Of a stretch of DNA of 64,000 nt, positions 63,821 through 64,000 are shown piece after piece. The notes under the pieces were generated by a model, which saw nothing but the letters and a program-made list of their open reading frames with translations, was not told the origin of the DNA and made no database searches. Within the stretch, counting starts at the first letter, position 1; each line of letters starts with the position of its first letter. The position numbers and the translations under genes are program-made. The stretch covers positions 186,001-250,000 of the forward strand of contig NZ_JNZO01000012.1 of the NCBI RefSeq assembly GCF_000717595.1, in the 5' to 3' direction. The DNA comes from Streptomyces flavochromogenes. GTDB taxonomy: Bacteria; Actinomycetota; Actinomycetes; Streptomycetales; Streptomycetaceae.

Positions 63821-64000
63821 AGCGGTGCAGCGGGGGCCGGGCCTGGAACCCGATGTCCACCTCGGTGAGGTCCCACCCGGGCGCGGGCTGCTCCAGGAAG
63901 GGCGTCAGCGAGGCGAGCAGGACGTCGTGGCCCTTGGGGGCCCGCTCGTGCGGCGGCCCGTGTCCGGCCGCCACGGCGAGCTCCCCGGCGGCGGCGCAGA
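63765..64000 (-). CDS. Partial ORF of unknown function at the right edge
   Basis: An open frame on the minus strand entering from beyond the window, ending with HDVLLASLTPFLEQPAPGWDLTEVDIGFQ and a Pro/Arg-rich tail. It has no stop upstream within view. It overlaps the end of add by 56 bp, so it may be a real convergent gene or a chance frame. Not recognised. Confidence 0.4.
   Translation of the reverse strand, partial: CAAAGELAVAAGHGPPHERAPKGHDVLLASLTPFLEQPAPGWDLTEVDIGFQARPPLHRFTPPGRPASRRSRTAASP

Overview
The window is high-GC actinobacterial DNA, almost certainly from Streptomyces or a close relative. The reasons are extreme third-position GC, the ribosomal-protein gene order, a Wbl regulator, an ECF42-type sigma factor paired with a DGPF protein, a TTG-started rpoB, and a copy of an intergenic repeat I know from Streptomyces. 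All housekeeping ribosomal and RNA polymerase genes lie on the minus strand, so the normal order reads from right to left: tRNA-Trp, secE-nusG, rplK-rplA, rplJ-rplL, rpoB-rpoC, (insertion), rpsL-rpsG-fusA-tuf, (small insertion), the S10 and spc genes from rpsJ to rplO, secY-adk-map, then infA-rpmJ-rpsM-rpsK-rpoA-rplQ-truA, and rplM at the left edge.

Layout. 1-4.3 kb: partial rplM, a 53-bp direct repeat, an ABC-F ATPase gene, a divergent Gln/Gly-rich membrane protein gene and truA. 4.3-20.7 kb: alpha-operon, spc and S10 ribosomal genes with secY, adk and map. 20.7-25 kb: an accessory patch with an ECF42-like sigma factor, its DGPF partner and a PIG-L-type deacetylase lipoprotein. 25-29.4 kb: tuf, fusA, rpsG, rpsL. 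29.7-48.0 kb: the main accessory island. 48-61 kb: rpoC, rpoB, rplL, rplJ, a LppX-like lipoprotein gene, rplA, rplK, nusG, secE and tRNA-Trp. 61.4-64 kb: a class I aspartate aminotransferase, an adenosine deaminase and a partial unknown gene.

The most interesting part is the roughly 18-kb island between rpsL and rpoC. It encodes a complete non-contractile (siphovirus-like) tail: tail terminator, tube protein, a tail assembly chaperone with a predicted -1 frameshift, a coiled-coil membrane protein, two tandem tape-measure-like proteins, a distal tail protein, three paralogous receptor-binding proteins, a Tal-like protein, small distal proteins, an amidase endolysin and two holin-like membrane proteins. 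I find no capsid, portal, terminase, head-tail connector, integrase or replication gene, and no contractile sheath or AAA+ ATPase. I read it as a domesticated F-type tailocin (bacteriocin-like tail particle) fixed in the core transcription/translation locus.

Its control region holds an XRE repressor-like gene divergent from an overlapping Wbl / zinc-ribbon / MerR-type HTH operon. A GTTGCG-N8-CGCAAC inverted repeat lies between them and a close relative lies ahead of the structural genes. A LexA-like CGAAC-N4-GTTC box with further half-sites lies ahead of the tape-measure genes. This suggests SOS-linked induction. Hairpins between the early structural genes may grade expression. Function, inducibility and killing range are inferences from gene content, not shown by the sequence.
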